Shown: piece after piece, positions 62,532-64,000 of the stretch | How the letters are laid out: each line of letters begins with the position of its first letter | Position numbering within the stretch: the first letter of the stretch is position 1 | Assembly (NCBI GenBank): GCA_026874595.1 | Contig: CM049310.1 | Span: forward strand, 18,020,058 to 18,084,057 | DNA from: Sipunculus nudus | Lineage: Eukaryota > Annelida > Sipuncula > Golfingiida > Sipunculidae | Direction of reading: 5' to 3' | Length of the DNA: 64,000 nt | The notes under the pieces: generated by a model | Databases searched by the model: none | Seen by the model: only the letters and a program-made list of their open reading frames with translations | What the model was told of the DNA's origin: nothing | Program-made: the position numbers and the translations under genes

Positions 62532-63475
62532 GATAATATACATAAGAGAACAAGTGGAAAAGACCAAATGCATTAATGCTATAAGGAAGAAGACGTGTTA
62601 AAACTACAAACGCTTGACAATTATATAAAGCTAATATAATCAAGAACAACCAATATCTAAAATAGTAATAATTCATACACTATATTTTTGAAATCATTAA
62701 AGAAATATATAATTTAAAAAAAAGAAAATGAAGATAGATTTGGATTCAAATGGAAAGTATAAACAAACAAATCAATTAATTCTGGAAATATCCAGATAAT
62801 TATCATTGTCTACTGGTTTGTCGTGCACATTAAGGCATCGGTCTTGATCAAGAGTTTTACGTAATACAGATTGACAAGTACTAAACTTTTCTAGCGTCAT
62901 ATTGACCCTCTGGCATTACGGCCAGATTACTGGCGCCAGAGTGTCATGACATCTACGTCTGAGGATCGCATTATAAGGCCTTATGAAGTTGCCAATATTT
63001 TCGTCATTTCTGACAACGCTTAATGGGCTATAGGTTCACTGTCAATCAACATAAACCAGACCATTCGTTAGCATTTTTGTGTACTTTCTAATAATACCAA
63101 ATATGAGCGAGAGAAGTTCCTGTTTAACCCAGCACATTGGTAAACCCCTGGCATGTTTGTTTTATGACCGCATGAACACAAGCATGGCTCGCACGGGTTA
63201 CAGGACGCAGGCAACATGCAGGCGGCACAGGAAATGACCCGTGTCCATGGAGACGGTGTTTCAGTTTGGGTTGCGAGCTCACATATACACTCTTGTGTTT
63301 ATTACTATAACTAGTATCACGATTCGAGTAGGCTTACCAGCCTAATTATCCGATTGCCTACTGAGTCGGGTTGTCACGGCTACAAACTTTTTTACTTTTT
63401 TACTTCTTTTAAAGAAGCAAATAATATACCAATGGCACTCAAGAATATGTTACAGAATGTAAAGATTGAACTTAC
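62129..63475. other. Intron, no gene seen, with an old duplicated block
   Basis: (AT)n at 62473-62523. Bases 63110-63390 are a diverged copy of 11900-12265. No exon. Confidence 0.5.
62473..62523. repeat. (AT)n microsatellite
   Basis: About 51 bases of AT dinucleotide. Confidence 0.95.
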
Positions 63476-63592
63476 CACAGTGTTTCTCGTCAGAGCCGTC
63501 CCCGCAGTCATCGCGATAATCACAGATCAGGTCACGTGGTATACACATGTGGTTTCCACACTTGATGTGCGTACTGTGACAGGTGTAGGTTT
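63476..63592 (-). CDS. LDLa exon (first in window), canonical calcium-binding module
   Basis: A 117-bp exon between acceptor ...ttttag and donor gtaag, phase 1-1, 38 full codons. It encodes six cysteines in LDLa order: [35 protein letters not shown]. The acidic motif [12 protein letters not shown] is the canonical calcium cage (D, D, D and E ligands), so this module should fold normally. The phase 1-1 borders and size match a classic shuffled LDLa exon. It joins in frame to the exon at 55.7 kb, which also begins in phase 1. Earlier exons must lie beyond the right edge. Identity as LDLa is secure; the gene name rests on the downstream LRR exons. Confidence 0.9.
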
Positions 63593-64000
63593 CTAAAAGT
63601 ATTACAAAATTATTAAGCAATTTCACAGCTCGATCAATTATTTCATCATTTAAATCATGAATTTCACCTAAGAATTCTGAGGGAACAATGAAACTAGAAT
63701 TCTAGTATATGTCATAATAACCACACTCACGGATCTCTAGCCCTGATTCTCTACAGAACATCTGTCTCTAAAAATTTGAAAAGAACGAAACATCAGAAAT
63801 GAAATCTAATCGTTTATCCTTCAGTTTTCACAACTGAGCTGAAAATGGTAATTTCATGTTTTTTTCTGATATCCATATTATTAAAAAAATAAATAGATAT
63901 CGAGAAAATGTACTTAATAAGAAAGGGCCATCTACATTTTGACCTTTTTACTTCTACTATGGCCTTGACCTTTGGCCCTATTGACCCAGTTGTTTGAATG
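63593..64000. other. Intron upstream of the first visible exon
   Basis: No exon or repeat is seen. The preceding exon of the host gene must lie beyond the right edge. Confidence 0.5.

Larger units (their letters stand above)
1459..63592 (-). other. Locus of one large LDLa-LRR receptor gene (GRL101-like), partial at both ends
   Basis: Twelve minus-strand exons with consensus GT-AG borders can be joined in frame from 63592 down to 1459. Ten carry cysteine-rich LDLa-type sequence, one an LRR N-terminal cap and one an LRR. Known family: an array of LDLa modules followed by LRRs and a rhodopsin-type 7TM domain is the layout of Lymnaea GRL101 and other type-C LGR receptors; vertebrate relaxin receptors RXFP1/2 keep just one LDLa. 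LDLa modules bind calcium and usually ligand outside the cell. The signal peptide, first modules, most LRRs and any membrane domain are outside the window, so the GPCR assignment is an inference from domain order. Introns range from about 0.3 kb to 25 kb, and repeats fill much of them. The alternative is a secreted or single-pass LDLa-LRR protein. Confidence 0.75.

Overview
The window reads as intronic, repeat-rich animal nuclear DNA, most likely from a lophotrochozoan and probably a bivalve mollusc. The reasons are very long introns with GT-AG borders, no bacterial-style gene packing, many long (AT)n tracts, an invertebrate non-LTR retrotransposon, hairpin-ended elements with (GTCCG)n tails, and one host gene whose exons encode LDL-receptor class A (LDLa) modules followed by leucine-rich repeats (LRRs). 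That domain order is known from the mollusc receptor GRL101 and related type-C LGR receptors. The species assignment is an inference.

Host gene: a single gene on the minus strand spans nearly the whole window and runs off both ends. Twelve exons were found by joining LDLa or LRR coding sequence to consensus splice sites. In transcript order they end at 63.6, 55.8, 55.1, 52.7, 27.6, 26.0, 22.6, 20.8, 19.3, 16.0, 2.0 and 1.5 kb. The ten cysteine-rich exons are all in phase 1-1. The LRR-N-terminal cap exon is phase 1-2, and the next exon is a phase 2-2 LRR exon. Every junction joins in frame. The signal peptide and first modules would lie to the right of the window; the remaining LRRs and any 7TM domain would lie to the left.

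Repeats: the introns hold most of the window. A LINE with an L1-like ORF1 and an EN/RT ORF2 (40678-45554) sits inside a 511-bp MITE-like element and is flanked by a 12-bp target-site duplication. It is dead: it has nonsense codons, a frameshift, and a deletion that removes the RT catalytic motif. Four copies of a long LTR (TGTTAC...GTAACA, with TATA box and AATAAA in the best copy) lie at about 0, 18, 28 and 54 kb. A family with a terminal hairpin occurs at 8.8, 36.3 and 62.1 kb; the last copy carries about 14 tandem units of roughly 150 bp. There is also a 44-bp minisatellite, several tandem duplications and many microsatellites.

Most unusual item: at 17508-17924 (minus strand) there is a complete miniature LTR retrotransposon only 417 bp long. 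It has two LTRs with TG...CA ends, a tRNA-Pro-type primer binding site, a polypurine tract and a 4-bp target-site duplication. Each LTR contains a tRNA-like sequence with D-arm/A-box and B-box elements, so it looks like an animal counterpart of plant Cassandra elements, whose LTRs carry 5S RNA sequence. Whether it has been described could not be checked here.
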